Below are positions 44,090 to 53,110 of a DNA stretch of 64,000 nt, piece after piece (within the stretch, counting starts at the first letter, position 1; every line of letters begins with the position of its first letter). A program made the position numbers and the translations under genes. Under the pieces are notes generated by a model. That model was not told where the DNA came from. It saw nothing but the letters and a program-made list of their open reading frames with translations, and did not search any database. The DNA lies in contig JADKCZ010000005.1 of NCBI GenBank assembly GCA_016718565.1, forward strand, positions 434,001-498,000, given 5' to 3'. The DNA comes from Anaeromyxobacter sp. (GTDB taxonomy: Bacteria > Myxococcota > Myxococcia > Myxococcales > Anaeromyxobacteraceae).

Positions 44090-46487
44090 ATGACAGACGA
44101 CGCGGAGTTCCAGGCCGAGATCATCGCCGAGTTCATCGCCGAGGCCGGCGAGGTGCTCGTCCGCCTGGAGCGGGACCTGGTGGCGGTGGACGGCGGCCGC
44201 GACCCCGGCGAGGTGGTGGCCAACACCTTCCGCGCCTTCCACACGCTCAAGGGCACCTCCGGCTTCCTGGGGTTCGGCAGCATCGGCGGCCTGGCCCACG
44301 CCGCCGAGGACCTGCTCTCGTCCATCCGCGACGGGGCCATCGCCTGGACCAGGGAGATCACCGACGCCCTGCTGGCCGCGCTCGACGCCCAGCGCGCCAT
44401 GGTGGAGCAGGCCGAGCGCTCGGGCACCGACGCCACCACCGATCAGACGGCGCTGGTGCAGCGACTCCGGGCGCTGGCGGAGGGGACGGGGGCCGCTGTG
44501 GAGGCGGCCGGCCCGACCTCCGCCAGCGCCTCGAGCATCGCGGCCGCCGCCCCGACCCCGACCCCCCGGCCCCGGCCCCGGCCCCGGCCCCCGGCCGGCA
44601 CCGGTCGCGCGCTTCGCCCCGAGGGCGCCGGCGCCCACGCTGAACCGCCCGCCCGCGGCCGGCGCTCCCCCGATCCCTTCGCCGCCGCCGGCCGCCCCGC
44701 CCGCGGCGGCCTCACCTCCAGCGCCGGCCGCCACGGTCGCACCACCGGCCTCCCCGCCCGCCCCCGCCTCGCGCCGCCCCGAGGGCGACCACGCCGCCGA
44801 GAGCAGCACGCTGCGCGTCCCGGTGGCGGTGCTCGACCGGCTCATGGGCCTGGTGGGCGAGCTGGTGCTGGCCCGCAACCAGCTCCTCTGCCACGAGGAG
44901 GCGCGGGACGACCCCCAGCTCTCCGAGACCTCGCAGCGCATCCACCTGCTCACCACCGGCCTGCAGGAGTCGGTGATGAAGGCGCGGATGCAGCCCATCG
45001 ACACGGTCTTCCAGCGGCTGCCGCGGGTGGCGCGCGACGCCGCCCAGGCCACCGGCAAGCAGGCCCGCCTGGTGACCACCGGCGCCGAGACCGAGCTCGA
45101 CAAGACCCTGCTGGAGGCCATCAAGGACCCGCTCACCCACGTGGTGCGCAACGCGGTGGACCACGGCCTGGAGAAGCCGCCGGCCCGCGCCGCGGCCGGC
45201 AAGCCGGCCGAGGGCACCGTCTCGGTGCGCGCCTTCCACGACGGCGGCCAGGTGGTGGTGGAGGTGGAGGACGACGGCGGCGGCGTCAACCTGGAGCGGG
45301 TCCGCCAGAAGGCCGTCTCCTCGGGGCTGATCGGCGCCGAGGCGGCCGCCGCCCTGACCGAGCGCGAGGTGGTGGAGCTGCTCTTCCGCCCCGGCTTCTC
45401 CACCGCCGAGGCGGTCACCCAGATCTCCGGCCGCGGCGTGGGCATGGACGTGGTGCGCACCAACGTCGAGAAGATCGGCGGCTCGGTGGAGCTGGAGAGC
45501 TACGCCGGCCACGGCACCACCGTGCGCATGCGCGTGCCGCTCACCCTGGTGATCGTGCCGTCGCTGATCGTCTCCTCGGGCGGGGAGCGCTACGCCATCC
45601 CGCAGGCCAGCCTGGTGGAGCTGGTGCGGATCTCGGCGGAGCGCGAGGCCCAGCTGGTGGTGGACGTGCAGGGCACCAAGCTGCTGCGCCTGCGCGGCAG
45701 CCTGCTGCCGCTGGTGGACCTGGCGGCGGTGCTCAAGACCGGCGCGGCGGCGCGCGCCGACGACGGGGCGCGCTCGGTGGTGATCCTCTCGGCGGCCGGC
45801 CAGCGCTTCGGCCTGGTGGTGGACGACGTGGCCGACACCGAGGAGACGGTGGTGAAGCCGCTGGGCCGGCAGCTGCAGGCGCTGGGGGTCTTCTCCGGCG
45901 CCACGGTGCGCGGCGACGGCCGGGTGGCGCTGGTGCTCGACGTGCTCGGGCTGGCCCGGCGCAGCGGCGTGCTCGCCGAGGGCGCCGAGCGGGCCCGCCT
46001 GGAGGGCGAGGCGGCCTCCGGCCCGGCCGCGGCGCGCCGGCCCTACCTGGTGCTGCGCGGCCGCGACGACGGCCGCCTGGCCATCCCGCTCGACGAGGTC
46101 ACCCGGCTCGAGGACCTGGACGCCGCCACGGTGGAGCGGCTGGGCGGCGGCGAGGCGGTGCAGTACCGCGGCGCCATCCTGCCCCTGGTGCGGCTCTCGC
46201 AGGCCCTGCCGGAGCGGCGCCGCGCCGCCCGGGTGCCGGAGGCGCCGGCCCCCGCCGCCGGGGCCCGCCTGCACGTGGTGGTGCACCAGCACCAGGGCCG
46301 CCCGGTGGGGCTGGTGGTGGACTCGGTGCTCGACGTGGTGGAGGAGGCGGCCGCCCTCGACACCAGCCGGGCCCGCGCCGGCGTGGCGGGCTGCGCCGTC
46401 ATCCAGGGGCGCATCACCGAGGTGCTGGACCTCGGCCCGGTGCTGGCCATGGGCCTGGCCGGCGGCGAGGAGGCCTGCCGTGGCTGA
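44090..46487 (+). pseudogene. cheA: Chemotaxis histidine kinase CheA, frame broken in its linker
   Basis: Autophosphorylating kinase of the chemotaxis cluster. HPt lies at residues 1-115 with phospho-His51 in FHTLKGTSGF. A Pro/Ala-rich linker follows, then the dimerisation helix (VLDRLMGLVGELVLARNQL) and the ATPase (HVVRNAVDHGLE, GRGVGMDVVRTNVEKIGG). The protein ends in two CheW-like domains, one more than usual, and no clear CheY-binding P2 domain. As read, the HPt frame and the kinase frame differ: removing one C from the C6 run 44562-44567 joins them through a normal PAP-rich linker. The kinase part alone (from about 44800) is open. An assembly error is most likely; loss of the phospho-donor domain would otherwise disable the pathway. 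Confidence 0.85.
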
Positions 46488-46956
46488 GCCCCTGCTGATC
46501 TGCACCTTCACCCTGGCCGGGCAGGAGTTCGCGCTGCCGGTCTCCCAGATCCAGGAGGTGGTGCGCCACCTCACCACCACCCCGGTGCCGCTGGCGCCGC
46601 CGGCGGTGCGCGGCCTGGCCAACCTGCGCGGCACGGTGGCCACCTCCATCGACCTGCGCCGCCGCCTCGGCCTGCCCGACCGCGCCGTCGGCGCCGGCGA
46701 GGTCACCGTGGTGGTGCGCGGCGACGAGGGCCCGGTCTGCCTGGTGGTGGACGACGTGGGCGACGTGGTGGAGATCGACCCCGACTCCCTGGAGCGCGCC
46801 CCCGAGACGCTGCGCCCGGCCGTGCGCGAGCTGGTGCGCGGCATCTGCAGGCTGCACGACCACCTGATCCTGCTGCTGGACACGACCCGGGCCCTGGAGG
46901 CCGGCGCCCCGCGCGCCGCCGCCGCGGCCCACGCCACCGAAGAGGAGACGCCATGA
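46480..46956 (+). CDS. cheW: CheW chemotaxis coupling protein
   Basis: A 158-residue adaptor linking receptors to CheA. It has the CheW fold: LLICTFTLAGQEFALPVSQIQEVV at the start, then PPAVRGLANLRGTVATSIDLR and VCLVVDDVGDVVEI. The GTG at 46480 overlaps the cheA stop by eight bases (GTGGCTGA), and its own stop overlaps the MCP start as ATGA, so the three are tightly coupled. Confidence 0.93.
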   Translation: MAEPLLICTFTLAGQEFALPVSQIQEVVRHLTTTPVPLAPPAVRGLANLRGTVATSIDLRRRLGLPDRAVGAGEVTVVVRGDEGPVCLVVDDVGDVVEIDPDSLERAPETLRPAVRELVRGICRLHDHLILLLDTTRALEAGAPRAAAAAHATEEETP

Positions 46957-48608
46957 CCACCGCCCGATCCCTGAAGCGCCGCGCCCCGGCCGTCCCCAAG
47001 CCCTCGCGGGCCCCAGCCAAGGCGGCGGCGCCGGCCCGCGCCGCGCACCACGGCGTCTCCAAGGGCCCGCCGGTGCTGGCCCCCAAGTTCGGCATGGACG
47101 AGCAGACCCTGGCCACCCGCCGGACCTACGTCCGCCTGGGCGCCGAGGAGGAGGCGCTGCTCTCCAGCTACATCGGCTGGGTGGAGGCCGAGGCCGCCGA
47201 CATCGCCCGCGAGTTCTACGACTGGCAGTTCGCCTTCGGGCCCACCGCAGCCTTCTTCGACGGCATGGCCAAGAAGAAGAACCTGTCGCTGCCCGCGCTG
47301 CGCGCCCACCTGGAGGCCGCGCAGGAGGGCTACCTGGTGGGCTGCTTCCGCGGCGCCCGCGACGGCTACGGCGTGGCCTACTACGAGTACCGGCTGCTGG
47401 TGGGCTCGATCCACGACCGCATCAACCTGCCCTTCAAGTGGTACATCGGCGCCTACTGCGAGTACGCCCGCCTGGTGCAGGTCCGCCTGCTGGCGGCCTT
47501 CGGCCCGGCCGTGGCCCTGAAGGTGATGGAGGCGCTCTGGCGGGTCTTCAACTACGACATGCAGGCCATCGGCGACGCCTTCATGCTGACCCTGCTCGAG
47601 TCGATGGGGCTGAACGTGGAGGCCGTCGACGCCCCGGCCGGCTCGGACCGGACCGAGCACCTGGCCCAGGTCAAGGCGGCGCTCTCCTCCCTGCTGGTGA
47701 AGGCCCAGGCCATCGCCGCCAATGACCTGTCGGAGACCGAGCCGCTGCCGGCGGTGGCCGGCCTGATCGGCTCCACCTTCGACCAGATGGGCGCCAGCAT
47801 CGCCGACATGGTCCGCCAGATCGGCCAGAACACCGAGCTGATGGCCAGCGCCTCCGAGGAGCTCAACGCGGTGTCGCAGCAGATGTCGGCCAACGCCGAG
47901 GAGACGGCCACCCAGGCCAGCGTGGTGTCGCGGTCGGCCGACCAGGTGAGCGGCAGCGTGCAGACCGTCTCGGCCTCCTCGGAGGAGATGAGCGTCAGCA
48001 TCAAGGAGATCGCCCGCAACGCCGCCGACGCGGCCCGGGTGGCCCTCTCGGCGGTGGCCGCCACCGAGGCCACCAACGCCACGGTGCAGAAGCTGGGCGC
48101 CTCGGGCGCCGAGATCGGCAAGGTGGTCAAGGTCATCACCGCCATCGCCGCCCAGACCAAGCTGCTGGCCATCAACGCCACCATCGAGGCGGCCCGGGCC
48201 GGCGACGCCGGCAAGGGGTTCGCGGTGGTGGCCAACGAGGTGAAGGAGCTGGCCAAGGAGACCGCCCAGGCCACCGAGGAGATCGGCGCCCGCATCGAGG
48301 CCATCCAGGCCGACACCGCCAGCGCGGTGCAGGCCATCGCCCAGATCGGCGCGGTGGTCCGGCAGATCAACGAGTACCAGAGCACCATCGCCGCCGCCGT
48401 GGAGGAGCAGAGCGCCACCACCAACGAGATCGACCGCAGCGTCACCGAGGCGGCCGAGGGCTCCAAGGAGATCGCCAGCAACATCAGCGGGGTGGCCGAG
48501 GCGGCGCGCCTCACCTCGCAGGGGACCGCCGACATGCAGAAGGCCTCGGAGGAGCTGTCGCGCATGGCCTCCGAGCTGCAGCGCCTCATCGGCCGGTTCA
48601 CGGTCTAG
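46953..48608 (+). CDS. Globin-coupled methyl-accepting chemotaxis protein (soluble, HemAT-like)
   Basis: A 551-residue cytoplasmic receptor without membrane spans. Residues about 50-215 resemble a protoglobin/globin-coupled sensor domain: the proximal His is probably 154 in SIHDRINLPFKWYIGAY, the pattern of HemAT-type oxygen sensors. The C-terminal half is an MCP signalling domain with the hairpin core AAQTKLLAINATIEAARAGD and long coiled coils. It is the only receptor inside the cluster, so the pathway likely senses oxygen or another heme ligand. The extreme N-terminus (first 45 residues) is a Lys/Pro/Ala-rich extension. Confidence 0.88.
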   Translation: MTTARSLKRRAPAVPKPSRAPAKAAAPARAAHHGVSKGPPVLAPKFGMDEQTLATRRTYVRLGAEEEALLSSYIGWVEAEAADIAREFYDWQFAFGPTAAFFDGMAKKKNLSLPALRAHLEAAQEGYLVGCFRGARDGYGVAYYEYRLLVGSIHDRINLPFKWYIGAYCEYARLVQVRLLAAFGPAVALKVMEALWRVFNYDMQAIGDAFMLTLLESMGLNVEAVDAPAGSDRTEHLAQVKAALSSLLVKAQAIAANDLSETEPLPAVAGLIGSTFDQMGASIADMVRQIGQNTELMASASEELNAVSQQMSANAEETATQASVVSRSADQVSGSVQTVSASSEEMSVSIKEIARNAADAARVALSAVAATEATNATVQKLGASGAEIGKVVKVITAIAAQTKLLAINATIEAARAGDAGKGFAVVANEVKELAKETAQATEEIGARIEAIQADTASAVQAIAQIGAVVRQINEYQSTIAAAVEEQSATTNEIDRSVTEAAEGSKEIASNISGVAEAARLTSQGTADMQKASEELSRMASELQRLIGRFTV

Positions 48609-48610
48609 CC

Positions 48611-48990
<380 letters not shown>

Positions 48991-48994
<4 letters not shown>

Positions 48995-50088
48995 GGCGGC
49001 TCCGCGTGCTGGTGGTGGACGACTCGGCGGTGATCAGGAAGCTGGTCTCCGACGCGGTCACCGCCAGCCCGGACCTGGAGCTGGCCGGCTCGGCCCCCAA
49101 CGGCCAGGTGGCGCTGGAGCGGGTGGGCGCCCAGCCGCCCGACCTGGTGACCCTCGACGTGGAGATGCCGGTGCTGGGCGGCATCGAGACGCTGAAGGCG
49201 CTGCGCCGCCTCCACCCCCGGCTGCCGGTGCTGATGTTCTCCTCGCACACCGAGCGCGGGGCGCTGGCCACCCTCGACGCCCTGGCGGCCGGCGCCTCCG
49301 ACTTCGTGGCCAAGCCGCAGGCCACCAGCCCGGAGGCGGCCCGCGTCTTCGTGGAGAAGGAGGTCCTGCCGCGGCTCCGGGCGCTGGGCGCGAGGGCCCT
49401 CGACCAGCGGACCGGCGCGGCGCGGGCCACCCCGGCGGCGCCCCCGCCCGCCCCGGCGCCGGCGCGCCCGGGCGTGGGGACGCGCCAGATCCAGGTGGTG
49501 GTGATCGGGGTCTCCACCGGCGGCCCCCAGGCGCTGGAGCGGGTGCTGCCCCGCCTGCCGCGCAACCTGGCGGTGCCGGTGCTGGTGGTGCAGCACATGC
49601 CCACCCTGTTCACCCGGCTCCTGGCCGAGCGGCTGGCCACCCTGTGCGCCTTGCCGGTGCGGGAGGCCAGGGGCGGCGAGCCGCTCGGTCCCGGCACGGT
49701 GCTCATCGCCCAGGGTGGGCACCACCTGCTGGTGGCGCGGGAGGACTCGCTGCCGGTGGCCCGCCTGGGCGACGGCCCGGCGGAGAACTCCTGCCGCCCG
49801 GCCGCCGACGTGCTCTTCCGCTCCGCCGCGGAGCACTACGGCGCGGGGGTGCTGGCGGTGGTGCTCACCGGCATGGGGCGCGACGGCGCCGCCGGCTGCG
49901 GGCTGGTGCGGGCCCGCGGCGGCCTGGTGCTGGCCCAGGATCGCGAGACCTCCACGGTGTGGGGCATGCCGGGCGCGGTGGTGGAGGCCGGGCTGGCCGA
50001 CCAGGTGCTGCCGCTCGACGAGGTGGGGGACGAGATCGCGGTGCGGGTGGCCCGCGGGCAGCGCGCCGCCGCCAGGGAGAGCCGGTGA
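48991..50088 (+). CDS. cheB: CheB protein-glutamate methylesterase
   Basis: A 365-residue two-domain enzyme that demethylates receptors. The receiver domain has VVDDSAVIRK, phospho-Asp in VTLDVEMPVLGG and Lys in VAKPQ. The esterase domain shows the catalytic Ser (GVSTGGP), His (VVQHMP) and Asp (LTGMGRDG). A Pro/Ala-rich linker of about 20 residues separates them. It overlaps cheR through GTGA. Confidence 0.95.
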
Positions 50089-50903
50089 GCGTCGGCCAGG
50101 CCGACTTCCTCTTCTTCCGCGAGTGGCTGCGCCGCCGCGCCGCCATCCTGCTGGAGGACGGCAAGGAGTACCTGGTGGAGTCGCGCCTGGAGCCGGTGGC
50201 CAGGAAGCAGGGCCTGGGGAGCGTGGACGCGGTGCTGCAGCAGCTGCGCGGCACGCCCACCGCGGCGCTGGAGCTGGCGGTGGTGGAGGCGCTCACCACC
50301 AACGAGACCAGCTTCTTCCGCGACTGGAAGCCCTTCGAGGCGCTGCGCCAGCTCATCGTCCCGGCCATCCAGAAGGAGCGCATCTCCGAGCGGCGGCTCG
50401 ACCTGTGGAGCGCCGCCTGCTCCAGCGGCCAGGAGGCCTACAGCGTGGGCATGCTGCTGGCCGAGCACTTCCCGGCCCTGGCCGACTGGCAGGTCCGGCT
50501 GCACTGCACCGACATCTCGCGCGAGATGCTGGAGCGCACCCGGGCCGGCCGCTTCAGCACGCTGGAGGTGAACCGCGGCCTGCCGGCGCCGCTGCTCCTC
50601 AAGCACTTCACCCGCGACGGCGACGCCTGGGTGGTGAAGCCCGCGCTGCGCGCCCTGCTCTCGGTGAGCCACCTCAACCTGGCCGGGCCCTGGCCGGCGC
50701 TGCCCCCCATGGACGTGGTGATGATCCGCAACGTCCTCATCTACTTCGACGTGCCCACCAAGAAGGCCATCCTGGAGCGGGTGCGCCGGCAGCTCCGCCT
50801 GGGCGGGGTCCTCTTCCTCGGCTCGGCCGAGACCACCATGGGCCTGTCTGATGCCTACCGGCGCGAGGAGGGTGCCGGCACCTCGTTCTACCGGGCCATC
50901 TAG
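50085..50903 (+). CDS. cheR: CheR protein-glutamate methyltransferase
   Basis: A 272-residue SAM-dependent enzyme that methylates receptor glutamates, opposing CheB. It has the N-terminal helical domain and TTNETSFFRDWKPFEALRQ, the SAM-binding LWSAACSSGQEAYSVGMLL, the TDIS motif and VMIRNVLIYFD. I chose the GTG at 50085, which overlaps the cheB stop; further upstream in-frame sequence is out-of-family. Confidence 0.95.
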   Translation: MSVGQADFLFFREWLRRRAAILLEDGKEYLVESRLEPVARKQGLGSVDAVLQQLRGTPTAALELAVVEALTTNETSFFRDWKPFEALRQLIVPAIQKERISERRLDLWSAACSSGQEAYSVGMLLAEHFPALADWQVRLHCTDISREMLERTRAGRFSTLEVNRGLPAPLLLKHFTRDGDAWVVKPALRALLSVSHLNLAGPWPALPPMDVVMIRNVLIYFDVPTKKAILERVRRQLRLGGVLFLGSAETTMGLSDAYRREEGAGTSFYRAI

Positions 50904-50987
50904 GCCGGGTCGCCGCAGCGACGCAGCACGCAGGACCACCGCGGCCCGGGCTGGGTCGCGGGCCACCGCAGCAGAGGGAGGACCACC

Positions 50988-51347
50988 ATGTCGGATCTCA
51001 AGGAAGCCGTGCAGGCCGCCATCCTGGCGCATGGCATGTGGAAGTCGCACCTGGCCATGGCCATCGGCTCCGGCCAGAGCAAGTTCGTGCCCACCGAGGC
51101 CAAGAAGGAGGACGCCTGCCAGTTCGGCAAGTGGCTACTGGGCGACGCGGCCCTGAAGAAGGCGCCCCGCTTCGCCGAGATCAGGGCCCTGCACGCCACC
51201 TTCCACCAGGAGGCGGCCAAGGTGCTGGGCCTGGCGCTGGAGGGGAAGAAGGAGGAGGCGCGCACCGCCATGGGACGCGAGTCCGCCTTCGAGACCACCT
51301 CGGCCACCCTGACCAAGGCCCTGCTGGCCTGGAAGAAGGAGGCCTGA
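50988..51347 (+). CDS. Free-standing CZB (chemoreceptor zinc-binding) domain protein
   Basis: A 119-residue protein made up almost entirely of a CZB domain. The zinc ligands are recognisable: His15 (AHGMWK), Cys44 in the diagnostic CQFGKWL, and His69/His73 in LHATFH. CZB domains are usually fused to receptors or diguanylate cyclases, where zinc or oxidation of the Cys (for example by hypochlorous acid) sets the signal. Here it is encoded alone, between cheR and the second hemerythrin, so it may act in trans on the soluble receptor. A GAGG precedes the ATG. Confidence 0.85.
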   Translation: MSDLKEAVQAAILAHGMWKSHLAMAIGSGQSKFVPTEAKKEDACQFGKWLLGDAALKKAPRFAEIRALHATFHQEAAKVLGLALEGKKEEARTAMGRESAFETTSATLTKALLAWKKEA

Positions 51348-51357
51348 GGGGCCCCCG

Positions 51358-51871
51358 ATGGAGGCCTGGGATCCGGCGCTGGCCCTCGGTGAGGCCGAGC
51401 TCGACGACGCCCACGAGCTGCTCTACCAGCTCAACTCGGCGACCGAGGAGGCGGTGGCGCGCGGCGACCTGCGCACGGCGCGCTGGAAGCTCGACGAGCT
51501 CTTCGACGTGACCGGCGCCCACTTCGCCGCCGAGGAGCGGTGGATGCGCGAGACCGCCTACCCGGCGGCGGCCGGCCCACCAGGCCGATCACGCCGCCTA
51601 CCTGGGGGAGCTGCACAAGCTGCGCAAGGAGCTGGCCGCCAACGGCCTGTCGCCGCTCTTCCGCCTCTGGTTCGGCTCGCGCTTCACCGGCTGGCTGCGC
51701 CTGCACGTCAAGGGCATGGACCAGCAGTTCCACCGCCACCTGCGGCTCTGGAAGGAGGCGCAGGCGCTGCTGGCGGCGGTGCCGCCCCCCGGGGCGCCGC
51801 CCGCCGCGGGCACGCCCGGGGCCGCCGCGCCGAGCCCGGCCGCCGCGCCGGCGCCCAAGCCGGGCGCCTGA
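51358..51871 (+). pseudogene. Second bacteriohemerythrin, frame broken at CCC 51576-51578
   Basis: Paralogue of the hemerythrin before cheA. The first 70 residues hold His19, His55 and Glu59 (DAHELL, GAHFAAEE). The rest of the di-iron site (HQADH and HVKGMD) lies in another frame, and removing one C from CCC at 51576-51578 joins the two parts so that all seven ligands line up with the paralogue. The restored protein is about 170 residues with a low-complexity Pro/Ala tail (to the TGA at 51869). It starts 10 bases after the CZB gene, last in the cluster. A sequencing error is likelier than a true null. Confidence 0.78.
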
Positions 51872-51876
51872 CGCAG

Positions 51877-51893
51877 GGCCGGGGCCACCGGCC
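51877..51893. terminator. Short GC hairpin between convergent genes
   Basis: GGCCGG (51877-51882) pairs with CCGGCC (51888-51893) around GGCCA, between the hemerythrin stop and the lysE-like stop. It is weak, but it is the only structure in the 27-base gap. Confidence 0.4.
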
Positions 51894-51898
51894 GGGGC

Positions 51899-52543
51899 TC
51901 AGCCCGCCGCGGCGCGCCAGAGCTGCACCAGCCCGAGCGCCAGGAAGGCCGCGGCCGAGGAGCCGCCCAGGGCCCGCGCGGCGCGCGGCCCGAGGCGCCC
52001 CACCGCGCCGAAGACCAGCACCAGCGCCGCGTTGGTCAGGGTGAGCGGCACGTAGAAGGCCACCAGGAAGGCGACCGCCTGGCCCGGAGAATCCCGCAGC
52101 GCCCCGGCCAGCAGCGGCCCGCCCACCAGGCTCCAGAAGAGCCAGGCGTTGGGGTTGAGCAGGTTCACCAGCGCGGCGCGCCAGAAGCCGCGGGGTGCGG
52201 TCGGCGTCGGGGTCGTCGTCGCGGGCGTCGTCGCCGTCGCCGTCGTCGCCGCGTCTGCCTCGGCCGCCGTCCCGGCCAGCTCGCGCAGCCCGCTGGCCCC
52301 GAGCCAGCAGAGCAGCGCGCCGCCCAGGAGCTGCAGCCCGGTGACGAAGGCCCCTGGCAGCCCGGCCAGGGCGAACAGGCAGGCCACGATCACCGGCGGG
52401 TCGGAGACCAGCGGGACCAGCGCCAGCGGCAGGGCCCGCCGCGGACCGGCCCGGGCGGCGCGCTCCAGCAGGAGCGCCTGGAAGGGGCCGGGCGAGGCGG
52501 CGGCGGAGAGGCCGAGCAGCGCGGCCTGGGCGGGGAGCAGCAC
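51899..52543 (-). CDS. LysE-family amino acid exporter with Thr/Pro-rich insert
   Basis: A 214-residue inner-membrane transporter with about six spans. The N-terminal block SPGPFQALLLERAARAGPRRA is the LysE/RhtB signature, and LVNLLNPNAWLFW is the second conserved motif. Between the third and fourth spans there is a tract of Thr, Ala and Pro (TATATTPATTTPTPT) not found in typical members, encoded by a GTC-rich repeat at 52200-52257. The substrate is unknown. The start lies seven bases from the downstream exonuclease stop. Confidence 0.85.
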   Translation of the reverse strand: MLLPAQAALLGLSAAASPGPFQALLLERAARAGPRRALPLALVPLVSDPPVIVACLFALAGLPGAFVTGLQLLGGALLCWLGASGLRELAGTAAEADAATTATATTPATTTPTPTAPRGFWRAALVNLLNPNAWLFWSLVGGPLLAGALRDSPGQAVAFLVAFYVPLTLTNAALVLVFGAVGRLGPRAARALGGSSAAAFLALGLVQLWRAAAG

Positions 52544-52550
52544 GGCGTGG

Positions 52551-53069
52551 CTACCGGATCGGGAGCTTCAGGCCCATCTCCACCATGGCCAGCAGCGCCT
52601 CGGCGTTCCCCCTGGCGTCGTCCACCGGGTGGTGGGTGTGGGCGGTCTTGCGCAGGTGCTTCCAGGTGGCGAACCCGTCCTTCACCATGCCGCAGTAGAG
52701 GTCGCCGATGCGGCGCCCCGACCAGCCGAAGGGGTTCCGGCCCAGCGTCTCGTGGAAGTACCAGGTGATGAACATCCAGTCGAAGGCCAGGTTGTCGGAG
52801 CAGAAGACCGGGCGCCCCTTCGAGGCCTGCGCCAGCCAGGCCTCGAAGTCGGCCATCACCTGGCCGGGCTCGTCGAAGCGCAGGTGCTCGTCGCGGGTCA
52901 CGCCCGAGATGGCCAGCGCCTCCGGGCTCCAGCGGTCGGAGATGGGGCGGGTGCGACCGTAGAAGGTCTTGCTGAGGGTGGGCTCCACCACCACCGCGCC
53001 GAAGGAGACCATCGAGTAGTGCCCCGGCGAGGGCCCATCCGACTCCACGTCCACCACGATGAGCGACAT
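52551..53069 (-). CDS. DEDDh-type 3'-5' exonuclease
   Basis: A 172-residue exonuclease of the DnaQ/RNase T fold. Asp7 and Glu9 are in VVDVESDG, the second acidic motif is DNLAFDWM, and the DEDDh His/Asp lies in HHPVDDARGN. It likely trims DNA or RNA ends; the substrate is unclear. The ATG at 53069 gives the standard N-terminus. It precedes the LysE-type gene in the same direction. Confidence 0.85.
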   Translation of the reverse strand: MSLIVVDVESDGPSPGHYSMVSFGAVVVEPTLSKTFYGRTRPISDRWSPEALAISGVTRDEHLRFDEPGQVMADFEAWLAQASKGRPVFCSDNLAFDWMFITWYFHETLGRNPFGWSGRRIGDLYCGMVKDGFATWKHLRKTAHTHHPVDDARGNAEALLAMVEMGLKLPIR

Positions 53070-53110
53070 GGCGGGAGTGAAGCACGCGCCCGGGGCGGGG
53101 CGCCACCCGC

